DNA of 64,000 nucleotides from Bradyrhizobium sp. LHD-71 (GCF_031157255.1 NZ_JAVIFX010000035.1:1-64000), one strand, 5' to 3'; shown: positions 34,993-43,902, counted from the first letter of the stretch. The notes: generated from the sequence alone by a model not told the origin. Translations and numbers: made by a program.

Positions 34993-37472
34993 TCGGCTGC
35001 GCTGCGCACCGGCGGCTCTGTCGGGAACTCGCAGGTGACGGTTGTGCCGCGGCCGACGGCGGAATCGATGAAAACGCTGCCGCCGTGCATCTCGACGAAC
35101 GAACGCACCAGCGACAGGCCCAGCCCCGCCCCGCGATGACGCGATCCGTTGGCGTTGGCTTCGAACCAGTCGAACACCTTGCTCTGGTTCTCGGGCGGAA
35201 TGCCGGGGCCATGATCGGTGACAGCGAAGAAAGTTCGGCCGCCGTGCTGTGTGGCCGTCAGGGTCACGGTTCCGCCCCGCGGCGAAAAGCCGACCGCATT
35301 GGCGAGCAGATTGTACAGAACCTGGACGACACGCCGTTCATCGGCGATGAGCGGCGTGTTTGCGCCTGCGGTTTTCACTTCGAGACGGATGTTGTCGGTG
35401 ACGAGTCGATCCTGCACGCCGGCCGTGGCCTGCTCGATCGCCTTGCGTACGTCGACGGGTGCAAGGTTGAGTGACATCGCCCCGGCATCGATAGTGGCAA
35501 GGTCCAGGATGTTGTTGATGATCGCCAGCAGCGCATTGGTGGATGAGGTGATGTAGGAGAGGTACTCGCTTTGCTTCAACGTCAGCGGTCCGGTAGACGG
35601 ATCGCTGAGGAAGTGCGCGAAGCCGATGATCGTCGTCAGCGGCGAGCGCAACTCATAGGAGACGTGGTGGACGAAGTTCACCTTCATCTTGTCGGCGGCT
35701 TCCAGCGCTTCGTTGCGTTCGCGTAACGCGCGTTCGACGTTCACCGTATCGGTGACATCCTGGAACGTCAGCAATGTGGCGCCGTCGGGCAGCGGCATGG
35801 TCATGCAGTTCAGAACGCTGCCATCCTTGCGCTCGATCTGCATCACCACTGAGTTGCGGTTGTCGATGCCTGTGATTGCTGCGCGAAGTTCCTGCCAGGC
35901 GCGCGCGTCGTCGAACAGCGGCCAGCACCATTCCTGCACCGTCTTGATGTGCGGCTGCTGCGCCAGGGCGTCCGGCGACAGCCGCCACATGCGCGCGAAG
36001 GCCGGATTGAACAGGCGCGCGCAGCCGTTGCTGGCAAACACCGCGACAGCTTCCGCGAGGTTGTCCAAGGTCGCGCGCTGGACGCGGATCAGGGCGTCGA
36101 ACTGCCGCGATAGGTCGAGGCTCTCGGTTGCGTCATCGAACAGGTAGGTGACGCCGCCTTCGGGATTGGGCGTCGAAATCACGCGCAGCGTCCGTCCGTC
36201 CGGCAGATGCCACTCGTCGGTTCTGGCTTCCGTGGCGCGGTAGGCTTCATGCAGCCGCGCCTTCCATTGGCGGAAGTCCTGCTGTTCCGGAATCTTCCGC
36301 GATGCGCGGAGCTGGTCCAGGATCGCCGAATCGCTCGGGCTCGTGTCGAGAAATCCGATGTCGAGGTTCCAGAGGCGGCGATAGGCATCATTGTAGAATG
36401 TCAGCCGCTGGCGCGCGTCGAACACGGCCACGGCGGAGGACAGCTGATCGAGCGTCCGCCGGTGTGCGTCGGCCATCCGCGACAGGCTCGCGCGCAGGCT
36501 CGCAGCCTCGCTGGCGTCGATCGCGATGCCGGCGCTGCCCGAACGCAGCGCGATGGCCTGGACGTCGAACATCTTGCGTTCGCCGCGGATCACCACCGGC
36601 AGCCGCTTTGCAAACGCGGCCTGTTCCGACAAGACGCGCGCCATTTCATTGCGGTCCGGGCTGTCGAGCAGGTCAAGGTTGCGGCTGATGGCGTCGGCGC
36701 TGGAGGTCGCTTCCGTGGCGACAGCGTAGGCAGGGTTGGCGAAAGCCAGCGTGCCGTTGGCGCGGCGGGCCCAGACCGGGGCCGGGATCGCCGTGGCGAA
36801 GCCGCGCAGGATTTCCGTTTCCTCCAGCAGTGCATTGTAGCGCAGCGTCATTTCCGCAAGATCGCGGCGCAGGCCGCTCAGCTCGCGGAAGCGCACGATC
36901 GCCTGTCCACCGACGACGCGGCCGACCGCCTCGACGCCGCGGCCGCTGACCGTCGTCAGGTTCAGCGCGAAGCTCTCCGCGTCGTTGCGCAGCGCCTCGA
37001 CGGCCCGCTCCAGCCGCACCGACGGCTCCGGCGCGAGCCACGTGCCGAAGGCCAGCAGCCGGTGGGCCGGACCGACGGCCAGCAGCGCGGTGTCGCCGGC
37101 GATGCGCGGCCGATCGTCGCCTGCGCGCCACGACACGACCACCTGCGGCTCACTCAGCAGCAGCGCGTTGCTGCGATCGTTCTCGGCCTGCAGCGCCTGG
37201 ATTTCGGAGCGCAGGCGAAGCTCGTTCTCGGCCGCCCGCGTGCGCGTCCGCATCAACAGGATCGCTGAGACGACGGAGAATCCAAGAATCGCCAGCACCA
37301 GCGCGATCGCGACGAATTCCTGCCGATCCAGATCGCCAAGCGACGCCAGCACGCGGCCCAGATCGAAATCCTGTGCGTTGGCCGGGCGGGCGCCAAGTGC
37401 CAGGATCAGAGCCGGCGCATAGCGACGGGGGCGGATGCAGGACGACAACGTCCGACGCATCGCATGGATCAT
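34989..37472 (-). CDS. divL: DivL-type PAS sensor pseudo-histidine kinase (Tyr in place of His)
   Basis: 827 residues from ATG 37472; the frame is open to ATG 37553 and ATG 37460 is also possible, so the start is uncertain. Order: a hydrophobic segment or signal (RYAPALILALGARPANA); a membrane helix near EFVAIALVLAILGFSVVSA; several PAS domains; then a dimerisation helix NFVHHVSYELRSPLTTIIGF. The residue at the phospho-acceptor position is Tyr (about residue 606), as in Caulobacter DivL. A HATPase_c domain follows (NLLANAVGFSPRGG, DHGPGIPPENQ, GAGLGLSLVRS). DivL controls the CckA-CtrA cell-cycle pathway with DivK. The gene is translationally coupled to tsaE-kinase. Confidence 0.88.
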   Translation of the reverse strand: MIHAMRRTLSSCIRPRRYAPALILALGARPANAQDFDLGRVLASLGDLDRQEFVAIALVLAILGFSVVSAILLMRTRTRAAENELRLRSEIQALQAENDRSNALLLSEPQVVVSWRAGDDRPRIAGDTALLAVGPAHRLLAFGTWLAPEPSVRLERAVEALRNDAESFALNLTTVSGRGVEAVGRVVGGQAIVRFRELSGLRRDLAEMTLRYNALLEETEILRGFATAIPAPVWARRANGTLAFANPAYAVATEATSSADAISRNLDLLDSPDRNEMARVLSEQAAFAKRLPVVIRGERKMFDVQAIALRSGSAGIAIDASEAASLRASLSRMADAHRRTLDQLSSAVAVFDARQRLTFYNDAYRRLWNLDIGFLDTSPSDSAILDQLRASRKIPEQQDFRQWKARLHEAYRATEARTDEWHLPDGRTLRVISTPNPEGGVTYLFDDATESLDLSRQFDALIRVQRATLDNLAEAVAVFASNGCARLFNPAFARMWRLSPDALAQQPHIKTVQEWCWPLFDDARAWQELRAAITGIDNRNSVVMQIERKDGSVLNCMTMPLPDGATLLTFQDVTDTVNVERALRERNEALEAADKMKVNFVHHVSYELRSPLTTIIGFAHFLSDPSTGPLTLKQSEYLSYITSSTNALLAIINNILDLATIDAGAMSLNLAPVDVRKAIEQATAGVQDRLVTDNIRLEVKTAGANTPLIADERRVVQVLYNLLANAVGFSPRGGTVTLTATQHGGRTFFAVTDHGPGIPPENQSKVFDWFEANANGSRHRGAGLGLSLVRSFVEMHGGSVFIDSAVGRGTTVTCEFPTEPPVRSAAE

Positions 37473-37675
37473 GCCCCCCATTGGTTTGCACCCCAACACT
37501 TGCTCCGCCCAGTCCCTGCATTCTGAAGAGCCCGCAGCGGGCGGGCGCGACATGGTGCAGCAATGCGGACATTTTCGGATGACGCGCGACTGCCCAGATC
37601 ATCGGCGCACCGAATCAATCCAGAATATCCCCAACCGGACTCGACCGGTAAGAGTCCAGATCGTGAACGATGCCC

Positions 37676-38098
37676 TTAAGCGTGCAGCACGCCGATCGCT
37701 GTGGCGCGTGCAGCGAGCGTCTCGACGGTGACGGAGCTCAGCGCGCCCGCCAGCGCGCGTTCTGCCTCTTCGAGGCTGGGGATGATGACCTTGGCGACGA
37801 TGGGATTCTGGGTGAGAAACGGATGCGCATCGGCCGCACCGTCGAGCGCGGCGCGAAAGATGTCGTCGACAGTGAGTTCGGACGCAGGCCTGGCGAGCCG
37901 ATAGCCGCCGCGAGGGCCGCGAATGCCTTTAAGGATGCCGACCTGCACCAGCATCTGCAGCATCGGTTCCAGGTAGCGTGGCGCGAGATTGTAACGCGCG
38001 GCCAGCGATTTTGCGGAGAGCGGCCGGTTGGAGGCATTGAGGGCGACATCGACGACGGCAAGGACGGCTAGGACACCACGCTGAGGAACAAACGACAT
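37676..38098 (-). CDS. Rrf2-family transcriptional regulator
   Basis: 140 residues. The N-terminal winged helix (MSFVPQRGVLAVLAVVDVAL, NRPLSAKSLAARYNLAPRYL) is followed by the wing IRGPRGGYRLARPASELTV and a dimerisation helix. It has no cysteine at all, so it cannot bind an Fe-S cluster the way IscR, NsrR or RirA do. It is a cysteine-free Rrf2 whose signal is unknown. It is a single gene between divL and dut, with 122 bp and 102 bp gaps. Confidence 0.92.
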   Translation of the reverse strand: MSFVPQRGVLAVLAVVDVALNASNRPLSAKSLAARYNLAPRYLEPMLQMLVQVGILKGIRGPRGGYRLARPASELTVDDIFRAALDGAADAHPFLTQNPIVAKVIIPSLEEAERALAGALSSVTVETLAARATAIGVLHA

Positions 38099-38200
38099 TC
38101 AAGAGTTACCGATACTTCGCCGTCATTGGCGACGGTAACCTAATAAGGTGAGTTCGCGGCGTCGAGGGTCGGCGCGGGTTGTCCCTAACAGAATGGAACT

Positions 38201-38656
38201 TCAACGGCCAGTCGAACCAAAACCACCACCGCTGCGCGAGGTCTCGCTCAGCCTCGCGACGACGGAGAGCCGCGCACGCCGAACCGGGGCGATGACAAGC
38301 TGCGCAATCCGTTCGCCCCGTCGGATGACGAACGGCTCGCTGCCGTGGTTGATCAGAATGACGCAGACCTCGCCCCGATAGTCGGCATCGATCGTGCCAG
38401 GTGCATTCAACACCGTGATGCCGTGATTTAGCGCGAGCCCCGAGCGGGGACGAACCTGGCCTTCGAAGCCGACGGGCAAGGCGATCGTCAGTCCGGTCGG
38501 CACCAGCACACGGGTCCCAGGCGCAAGCGTCAGCGGCGACTGCTCGGCAACCGCCGCGACGAGGTCGAGGCCGGCAGCGTGTTCGGTCTGATAGGCCGGC
38601 AACGCAAGGCCCTCGCCGTGCGGCAAGCGGCTGATTTCAACAGTCACGTCGCTCAT
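38201..38656 (-). CDS. dut: dUTP diphosphatase
   Basis: 151 residues, trimeric all-beta dUTPase. The five motifs are visible: AGLDLVAA (I), [12 protein letters not shown] (II, phosphate binding), [13 protein letters not shown] (III, with the uracil and catalytic-Asp region), [14 protein letters not shown] (IV) and the C-terminal arm [11 protein letters not shown] (V). It hydrolyses dUTP to dUMP, keeping uracil out of DNA. It begins 3 bp after coaBC, as in many proteobacteria. Confidence 0.97.
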   Translation of the reverse strand: MSDVTVEISRLPHGEGLALPAYQTEHAAGLDLVAAVAEQSPLTLAPGTRVLVPTGLTIALPVGFEGQVRPRSGLALNHGITVLNAPGTIDADYRGEVCVILINHGSEPFVIRRGERIAQLVIAPVRRARLSVVARLSETSRSGGGFGSTGR

Positions 38657-38659
38657 GCC

Positions 38660-40051
38660 TCAAGTCTCCGTCAGTGCGGTAGCGACGCGGGCAACGAGCG
38701 CAGTCGCGACGTCGTCCTTGTCCATCGCTGGCCAGGACTCGACGTTATCGCGGGTGACGATGTGGACGGTGTTGCGGTCGCCGCCCATCACGCCGCCCTC
38801 CGGCGACACGTCGTTGGCGACAATCCAGTCGCATCCCTTGCGTTGCAGCTTCGCCTGCGCATTCGCGATCAGGTTCTCGGTCTCCGCGGCGAAGCCTATG
38901 ACGAGGCGCGGGCGCCCGCTGGCGAGTCTGGCGACCGTCGCCAGCAGGTCTGGATTCTCCACCAGCGTCAAAGATGGCGTCGCGCCCGCCTGCTTCTTGA
39001 TCTTCTGCGCGCCCGTGTCGGCCACGCGCCAGTCCGCGACGGCGGCCGCGAAGATCGCGCAATCGACTGGCAGCGCAGCCTGAACCTGCGCCAGCATGTC
39101 GCGCGCGGACTCAACGCGCGTCACATCGACGCCGGCAGGGTCGGGGAGATCGACCGGGCCCGAAATCAGCCGGACCTTCGCACCGGCGGCGGCGGCGGCA
39201 GCAGCGATGGCGTAGCCCTGCTTGCCCGACGAGCGGTTGGCGATGTAGCGCACCGGATCGATTGCCTCATGCGTCGGTCCCGCGGTGACGAGCAGCGTTG
39301 CATTGCGCAGCGGGCCAGTCGTCTCCGGTTCGAGCAGTTGTTCGGCGGTAGCCGCGATCTCCGCTGGTTCGGACATGCGGCCGACGCCGGCTTCGCCCGC
39401 CTCGGCCATTGCCCCCGAATTTGGGCCGACGAAGTGCACGCCGCGTTCGGCGAGTATCGCGACATTGCGACGCGTGGCGGCGTTCGCCCACATCAGCGGA
39501 TTCATCGCCGGCGCCAGCAGCAGCGGCCTATCGGTCGCGAGCAGGATCGCGGTCGCGAGATCGTCGGCGTGGCCGTTCGCCATTTTCGCCATCAGGTCGG
39601 CCGTCGCCGGCGCCACGACGATCAGGTCGCAATCGCGCGCCAGGCGGATGTGCCCGGCGTCGAATTCGCTCTGGGGATCGAACAGGTCGGTGTAGCAGCG
39701 CTCGTCGGCGAGCGCGCTTGCCGCAAGCGGCGTGACGAACTGCTGCGCGGCGCGGGTCAGCACGCAGCGCACATGCATGTGCCGGTCTTTCAGGCGGCGG
39801 ATCAGGTCCAGCGCCTTGTAGGCGGCGATGCCGCCGCCGATGATGAGCGTAACTTGCCGGGCGGCGGATGCCGCGCGCCGGGCTCGGTGCGGTGCTCCGT
39901 CTGTTGCGGCGGGCGGTGTCGGCCGGTCCGAAGCCGCGTCACGCAGGATGAAGCGAACCTCATCCTCGACCGAGCGGCCGTTGCGGGCCGCGCGCAGCCG
40001 GAGCTGCGCCTTCAGTGTTTCATCGAGCTTGCGGATGGTCAGGCTGGCCAT
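38660..40051 (-). CDS. coaBC: CoaBC with N-terminal FitA-like ribbon-helix-helix domain
   Basis: 463 residues from ATG 40051 (MASLTIRKLDETLKAQLRLR). CoaC (about 66-240) decarboxylates phosphopantothenoylcysteine, with catalytic His134 in FDAGHIRLARD and the FMN site VVAPATADLMAKMANG, then LAPAMNPLMW. CoaB (about 245-463) ligates cysteine to phosphopantothenate, with TAGPTHEAIDPVRYIANRSS and the catalytic-Lys region GCDWIVANDVS. Unusually, residues 1-40 form a complete ribbon-helix-helix of the FitA/VapB antitoxin kind (RKLDETLK, RAARNGRSVEDEVRFILRDA), joined by a Pro/Ala linker. No PIN toxin gene is adjacent. A palindrome lies just upstream. Confidence 0.93.
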   Translation of the reverse strand: MASLTIRKLDETLKAQLRLRAARNGRSVEDEVRFILRDAASDRPTPPAATDGAPHRARRAASAARQVTLIIGGGIAAYKALDLIRRLKDRHMHVRCVLTRAAQQFVTPLAASALADERCYTDLFDPQSEFDAGHIRLARDCDLIVVAPATADLMAKMANGHADDLATAILLATDRPLLLAPAMNPLMWANAATRRNVAILAERGVHFVGPNSGAMAEAGEAGVGRMSEPAEIAATAEQLLEPETTGPLRNATLLVTAGPTHEAIDPVRYIANRSSGKQGYAIAAAAAAAGAKVRLISGPVDLPDPAGVDVTRVESARDMLAQVQAALPVDCAIFAAAVADWRVADTGAQKIKKQAGATPSLTLVENPDLLATVARLASGRPRLVIGFAAETENLIANAQAKLQRKGCDWIVANDVSPEGGVMGGDRNTVHIVTRDNVESWPAMDKDDVATALVARVATALTET

Positions 40052-40076
40052 GGGGCGACATCGCGGGGCTGCTGTA

Positions 40077-40116
40077 ATGATTGCAATGATATCACTGCGG
40101 CGATTGCAATGCAATC
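40077..40116. promoter_or_regulatory. Candidate operator upstream of coaBC
   Basis: GATTGCAATGCAATC (40102-40116) is a perfect palindrome with 7-bp arms. GATTGCAATG also occurs directly repeated at 40079-40088, next to TGATATCA. Both sites fall in the 63 bp between the ubiB stop and the coaBC start. Paired operator repeats are typical of ribbon-helix-helix proteins, so autoregulation by CoaBC's own N-terminal domain is possible (inference). Confidence 0.55.
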
Positions 40117-41686
40117 ATCGGAGCATCCAAACCGCGGCAAACAGGGCGATAGCAATCGCCCAGATTCCGGCGGTGTGCCAGCGGCTTCGCCAGCTCTTGA
40201 CGCGCCCGATGGTCTCGATCGCCTCGGGCGCCAGCAGCAGCCCATTGCGGGTGATGGTCTCGAAACGCTCGAGCAGCGCCACGCTGCGCGCGGCAACGGC
40301 CGGCAGGCCGGCGACGATCTTGCCGAGTTCGCCGGCACCGCCGACGGCGCCTTCAATTCGACCGATCGGACCCATGTTGCGCTCGATCCATTCGCGCACC
40401 ACCGGCTCCGAGGTGGCCCAGATATCGAGCTTCGGATCAAAGCTGCGTGCGACGCCTTCGACCACCACCATGGTCTTCTGCAGCAAGAGCAGCTCGGGGC
40501 GGGTCTGCATGTCGAACAGTGCAGTGACCTCGAACAGCAGCGTCAGCAGCTTCGCCATGGAAATTTCCTGGGCGGTGCGATTGTGGATCGGCTCGCCGAT
40601 CGCCCGGATCGCCTGGGCGAAGTTCGCGACCGAATGGTGCGGCGGGACGTAGCCCGCCTCGAAATGCACTTCCGCCACGCGCTGATAATTTCGGGTGATG
40701 AAGCCGTAGAGAATCTCGGCGAGAAAGCGCCGCTCCTGCACGCCGAGGCGGCCCATGATGCCGAAATCCACCGCGACCAGCCGGCCGGCATTGTCGACGA
40801 ACAGGTTGCCCGGGTGCATGTCGGCATGGAAGAAGCCGTCGCGCAGCGCATGGCGCAGGAAGCCCTGGATGATCTTGCGGCCGAGATCGGGCATGTCGAC
40901 GTGCGAAGCTTCCAGCCGCGCGCGGTCGTTCAGCGGGATGCCGTCGATCCACTCCAGCGTCAGCACGTCGTGGGCGGTGTAGTTCCACTCGACAGCCGGC
41001 ACATGGAAGTCCGGATCGTCACGGGTGTTCTCGGCCATCTCCGACAGCGCGGCGGCCTCCAGCCGCAGATCCATTTCCATGGCGACGGAGCGGGTGAGCG
41101 TGCGGACGATTTCGGTCAGCCGCAGCCGGCGTGCATCGGCCGATAGCGCCTCCATATGCCGTGCGGCGAACATCAGTGCGTCGAGATCGACCTTGAAGCT
41201 GTGCGCCACGTTCGGCCGCAGCACCTTGACCGCGACGACGCGGCGAACGCCGCCCGTCTCGATCTCCGCCCGATGCACCTGCGCGATCGATGCGGCTGCG
41301 ACGGCGGGGCCGAAGCTCGCATAACTCTGCGCCAGTGGACGCTCGAACGCGGCGACCACGGCGGCTTCCGCCTCTTTTTGCGAGAACGGCGGCATCCGGT
41401 CCTGCAGGCTTTCCAGTTCACGCGCCAGCCGCATGCCGACCACGTCCGGGCGGGTCGCAAGGAATTGCCCGAGCTTCGCATAGCTTGGACCGAGATGGCG
41501 CACGGCTGCTGAGATGCGTCCGATCGACTTGTCAGTCTGCGGTGCCTCGATCAGGCGGCCGAGCCGGAGGGCGAATCGCGCCGCCGGTGGAAGGGCAATC
41601 GGATCGACAATGCCGAATACGCCGGCGCGTGCGAACACGTAGCCCGCGCGCGTCAGCCGGGCGAGATGAATCAGCGAAGTGATCAC
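40115..41686 (-). CDS. ubiB: UbiB, ABC1-type kinase-like protein for ubiquinone synthesis
   Basis: 523 residues from GTG 41686 ([20 protein letters not shown]), overlapping the ubiE stop by 4 bp; the frame is open further but relatives begin here. UbiB is an atypical ATPase needed for ubiquinone hydroxylation steps. The N-terminal KxGQ motif is seen as [16 protein letters not shown]. The A-rich loop appears as [17 protein letters not shown], the catalytic loop as [15 protein letters not shown] and the metal site as VDFGIMGRL. One or two membrane helices lie at the C-terminus ([16 protein letters not shown]). Confidence 0.95.
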   Translation of the reverse strand: MITSLIHLARLTRAGYVFARAGVFGIVDPIALPPAARFALRLGRLIEAPQTDKSIGRISAAVRHLGPSYAKLGQFLATRPDVVGMRLARELESLQDRMPPFSQKEAEAAVVAAFERPLAQSYASFGPAVAAASIAQVHRAEIETGGVRRVVAVKVLRPNVAHSFKVDLDALMFAARHMEALSADARRLRLTEIVRTLTRSVAMEMDLRLEAAALSEMAENTRDDPDFHVPAVEWNYTAHDVLTLEWIDGIPLNDRARLEASHVDMPDLGRKIIQGFLRHALRDGFFHADMHPGNLFVDNAGRLVAVDFGIMGRLGVQERRFLAEILYGFITRNYQRVAEVHFEAGYVPPHHSVANFAQAIRAIGEPIHNRTAQEISMAKLLTLLFEVTALFDMQTRPELLLLQKTMVVVEGVARSFDPKLDIWATSEPVVREWIERNMGPIGRIEGAVGGAGELGKIVAGLPAVAARSVALLERFETITRNGLLLAPEAIETIGRVKSWRSRWHTAGIWAIAIALFAAVWMLR

Positions 41687-42447
41687 AAACGCCAGCCCGA
41701 ATGCAGCGCGACGATGCCGCCGCTCATGACGTCCCATGTCGTGCGCGCAAATCCGGCCTCGCGCATCATCGTGGCAAACGCCTCTGGCCGCGGAAACTTG
41801 CGGATCGATTCTACAAGGTAGCGATAGGATTCGGCGTCGCCGGTCACCATGCGACCGAGCTCGGGGATAACTTTGAACGAATAGAGTTCGTAGAGCCGGT
41901 CCAGGCCCGGCATGTCGACGTTCGAGAATTCAAGACAGAGGAAGCGGCCGCCGGGCTTGAGCACGCGATGAATCTCACGCAGCGCGGCGTCGATCCGCGG
42001 CACGTTGCGAATGCCGAAGGCGATCGTGCAGGCGTCGAAGCTCTTGTCAGCGAAGCTCAAGCTCTCGGCGTTACCCTCGACGAAGCTGACGCGGTCGTCG
42101 AGATGCTTCTTGGCGGCCCGCTCGCGACCGACGCCCAGCATGTCCGCATTGATGTCGCAGACGATCGCCCGAAAGCCTGTCCCGCCGGCCTTTGCCGCGC
42201 GAAAAGCGATGTCGCCCGTGCCGCCTGCCAGGTCGAGCAGGACGAATGCGCGCGGGTCGCGCGGCGGATTGAGCTTGGAAATCATCGCCGCCTTCCAGGC
42301 GCGATGCAGCCCGCCGGACATCAGGTCATTCATCAGGTCGTAGCGGCGCGCGACGCTGCGGAACACGTCGTCCACCATCGCCTGCTTGTCGCCGAGCGGC
42401 ACATCGCGAAAGCCGAAATGCGCGGTGTTCGATCGCTCTTGAGCCAT
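41683..42447 (-). CDS. ubiE: Demethylmenaquinone/ubiquinone C-methyltransferase UbiE
   Basis: 254 residues from ATG 42447 ([20 protein letters not shown]); the frame extends upstream without similarity. Class I SAM methyltransferase: motif [15 protein letters not shown], then [20 protein letters not shown], the UbiE signature [20 protein letters not shown] and the N-terminal [19 protein letters not shown]. It carries out the C-methylation step of ubiquinone. It is the first gene of ubiE-ubiB-coaBC-dut, divergent from mutM. Confidence 0.97.
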   Translation of the reverse strand: MAQERSNTAHFGFRDVPLGDKQAMVDDVFRSVARRYDLMNDLMSGGLHRAWKAAMISKLNPPRDPRAFVLLDLAGGTGDIAFRAAKAGGTGFRAIVCDINADMLGVGRERAAKKHLDDRVSFVEGNAESLSFADKSFDACTIAFGIRNVPRIDAALREIHRVLKPGGRFLCLEFSNVDMPGLDRLYELYSFKVIPELGRMVTGDAESYRYLVESIRKFPRPEAFATMMREAGFARTTWDVMSGGIVALHSGWRL

Positions 42448-42669
42448 TCCACTCTCTCCAAAACGGGCCGACCATAGCCTGCCGTGACGCCTCGCGCTAC
42501 AACGCGCGGCGGCCGCAAAACTGGCCAAAGTCGCCGCCAGCCGGATTGGTTAACCCCGCGGCCTGTTTCGTAAACAACGCTCCATGAACACGATCCTTTT
42601 CAGTGAATCCGACGTGACGAATCGGTGATGGCGTGACGCACGCGCGCGCTTTCGTGCTACGTCAGCGCG

Positions 42670-43551
42670 ATGCCCGAACTCCCCGAAGTCGAAACGGTCC
42701 GGCGCGGACTGCAGCCGGTGATGGAAGGAACGCAGATCGCCCGCGTGGAAGCGCGCCGCGGCGATCTGCGATTTCCCCTGCAGAAGGATTTCCTGGCGCG
42801 GCTCGATGGGCAGACCGTGGTCGGGCTTGGCCGCCGGGCAAAGTACATCCTGGCCGACCTCGCCTCCGGCGATGTGCTGCTGATGCATCTCGGCATGTCG
42901 GGATCGTTCCGGGTCAGCGAGGGCGCCCACAACCACACGCCGGGTGTGTTTCATCATGCCCGCAGCGACGAGCGGCTGCACGATCACGTCATCTTTCACA
43001 TGGCGAGCGGAGCGATCGTGTCGTTCAACGATCCGCGGCGCTTCGGCTACATGAAGGTGGTGCGGCGGACGGAGATGGAGCAGGAGCCGTTCCTGAAGGG
43101 CCTTGGCCCGGAGCCGCTCGGCAACGAGTTCGATGCGGCATTGCTGGCGCGGGCCTGCGCGGCCAAGAAGACGAACCTGAAGGCCGTGCTGCTCGATCAG
43201 CGCGTGGTCGCAGGGCTCGGCAATATCTATGTCTGCGAAGCGCTGCATCGTGCGCGCCTGTCGCCGAAACGTGCCGCGGCGACACTGGCCCTGCGCAGCG
43301 GCGCACCGTCGGATCATGCGAAACGGCTGGTCGGCGCGATTCACGACGTTCTCAACGCCGCGATCGCGGCCGGCGGGTCGTCGCTGCGCGATCATCGCCG
43401 CACCAATGGCGAGCTCGGTTACTTCCAGCACTCGTTTCGCGTCTACGACCGCGACAAGCAGAAATGCCCCACGCCGAAATGCGGCGGCACCATCCGACGC
43501 TTCACGCAAGGCGGCCGCTCCACGTTCTGGTGTCCGAAGTGCCAGCGGTGA
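42670..43551 (+). CDS. mutM: Formamidopyrimidine-DNA glycosylase
   Basis: 293 residues. The N-terminal Pro2-Glu3 of [14 protein letters not shown] are catalytic. The H2TH domain carries [20 protein letters not shown], and the C-terminal zinc finger has four cysteines in [13 protein letters not shown] and FWCPKCQ. It removes 8-oxoguanine and Fapy lesions and nicks the site. It is divergent from ubiE, an arrangement conserved in alphaproteobacteria. Length is at the upper end of normal because of a His-rich insert near [20 protein letters not shown]. Confidence 0.97.
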   Translation: MPELPEVETVRRGLQPVMEGTQIARVEARRGDLRFPLQKDFLARLDGQTVVGLGRRAKYILADLASGDVLLMHLGMSGSFRVSEGAHNHTPGVFHHARSDERLHDHVIFHMASGAIVSFNDPRRFGYMKVVRRTEMEQEPFLKGLGPEPLGNEFDAALLARACAAKKTNLKAVLLDQRVVAGLGNIYVCEALHRARLSPKRAAATLALRSGAPSDHAKRLVGAIHDVLNAAIAAGGSSLRDHRRTNGELGYFQHSFRVYDRDKQKCPTPKCGGTIRRFTQGGRSTFWCPKCQR

Positions 43552-43617
43552 TGTCGGTCAGTCTTGCAAGTCGAATGTTCGACATTGCGCGTATTCAATT
43601 GTCAAACAGCCTGTGAC

Positions 43618-43703
43618 CTGTAGCCCGGATGAGCGAAGCGACATCCGGGTGAGACGTTCGCAGAGTCGGCCCCGCATATCGCTTTCGCTCATGCGGGCTA
43701 CAG
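43618..43703. repeat. REP-like inverted pair, GTAGCCCGGATGAGCG family
   Basis: CTGTAGCCCGGATGAGCGAA forms a hairpin with CATCCGGG. CCCGCATATCGC and GCTCATGCGGGCTACAG form the oppositely oriented partner. The 5' tetranucleotide GTAG before each stem is the hallmark of REPs mobilised by TnpA-REP (RAYT) transposases. No such transposase gene is in this window. Confidence 0.75.
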
Positions 43704-43817
43704 GCGTGCATCGTCGCCCCCTGTTCTTGTCCGGCCTGAGGCTTGCCGGCCGTCTTGTGCCGTCCCTTGCCCGAAAGGGCTGTGCGGAACGCAAGGGCGT
43801 TTCACCGCGCCCGCGGC

Positions 43818-43902
43818 GCCATGTGCTCTTGGCAAGCACATGGCAGCCGTGTGCCTTTGGGAAGCACACGGCAACCGCATGCCTTTTGGGCACACGGCAT
43901 GC
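43818..43902. repeat. Three consecutive related hairpins
   Basis: GCCATGTGCT-CTTGGCA-AGCACATGGC (43818-43844), GCCGTGTGC-CTTTGGGAA-GCACACGGC (43846-43872) and GCATGCC-TTTTGGGCACAC-GGCATGC (43877-43902). The first two are perfect stems of 10 and 9 bp. All have a loop containing TTGG, and they are separated by only 1 and 4 bases, as if one unit had been duplicated and diverged with compensating changes. Confidence 0.75.

Noticed and set aside
38660-40051. A toxin-antitoxin locus at coaBC
   Set aside because: The FitA-like domain is fused in frame to CoaBC and there is no PIN-domain toxin gene on either side.
40077-40116. A longer coaBC start at 40114 covering the palindrome
   Set aside because: The extra 21 residues (MHCNRRSDIIAIITAAPRCRP region) show no family similarity. 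The RHH domain begins exactly at ATG 40051, as FitA proteins do.
38579-41146. An 855-codon open frame on the plus strand
   Set aside because: It is antisense to dut, coaBC and ubiB, all well supported by motifs. Its product is Arg/Gly/His-rich with no domain; long antisense frames are expected at this GC content.
43818-43902. A CRISPR array
   Set aside because: The three hairpins are palindromic, contiguous and unequal, with no unique 30-40 bp spacers and no cas genes in the window.
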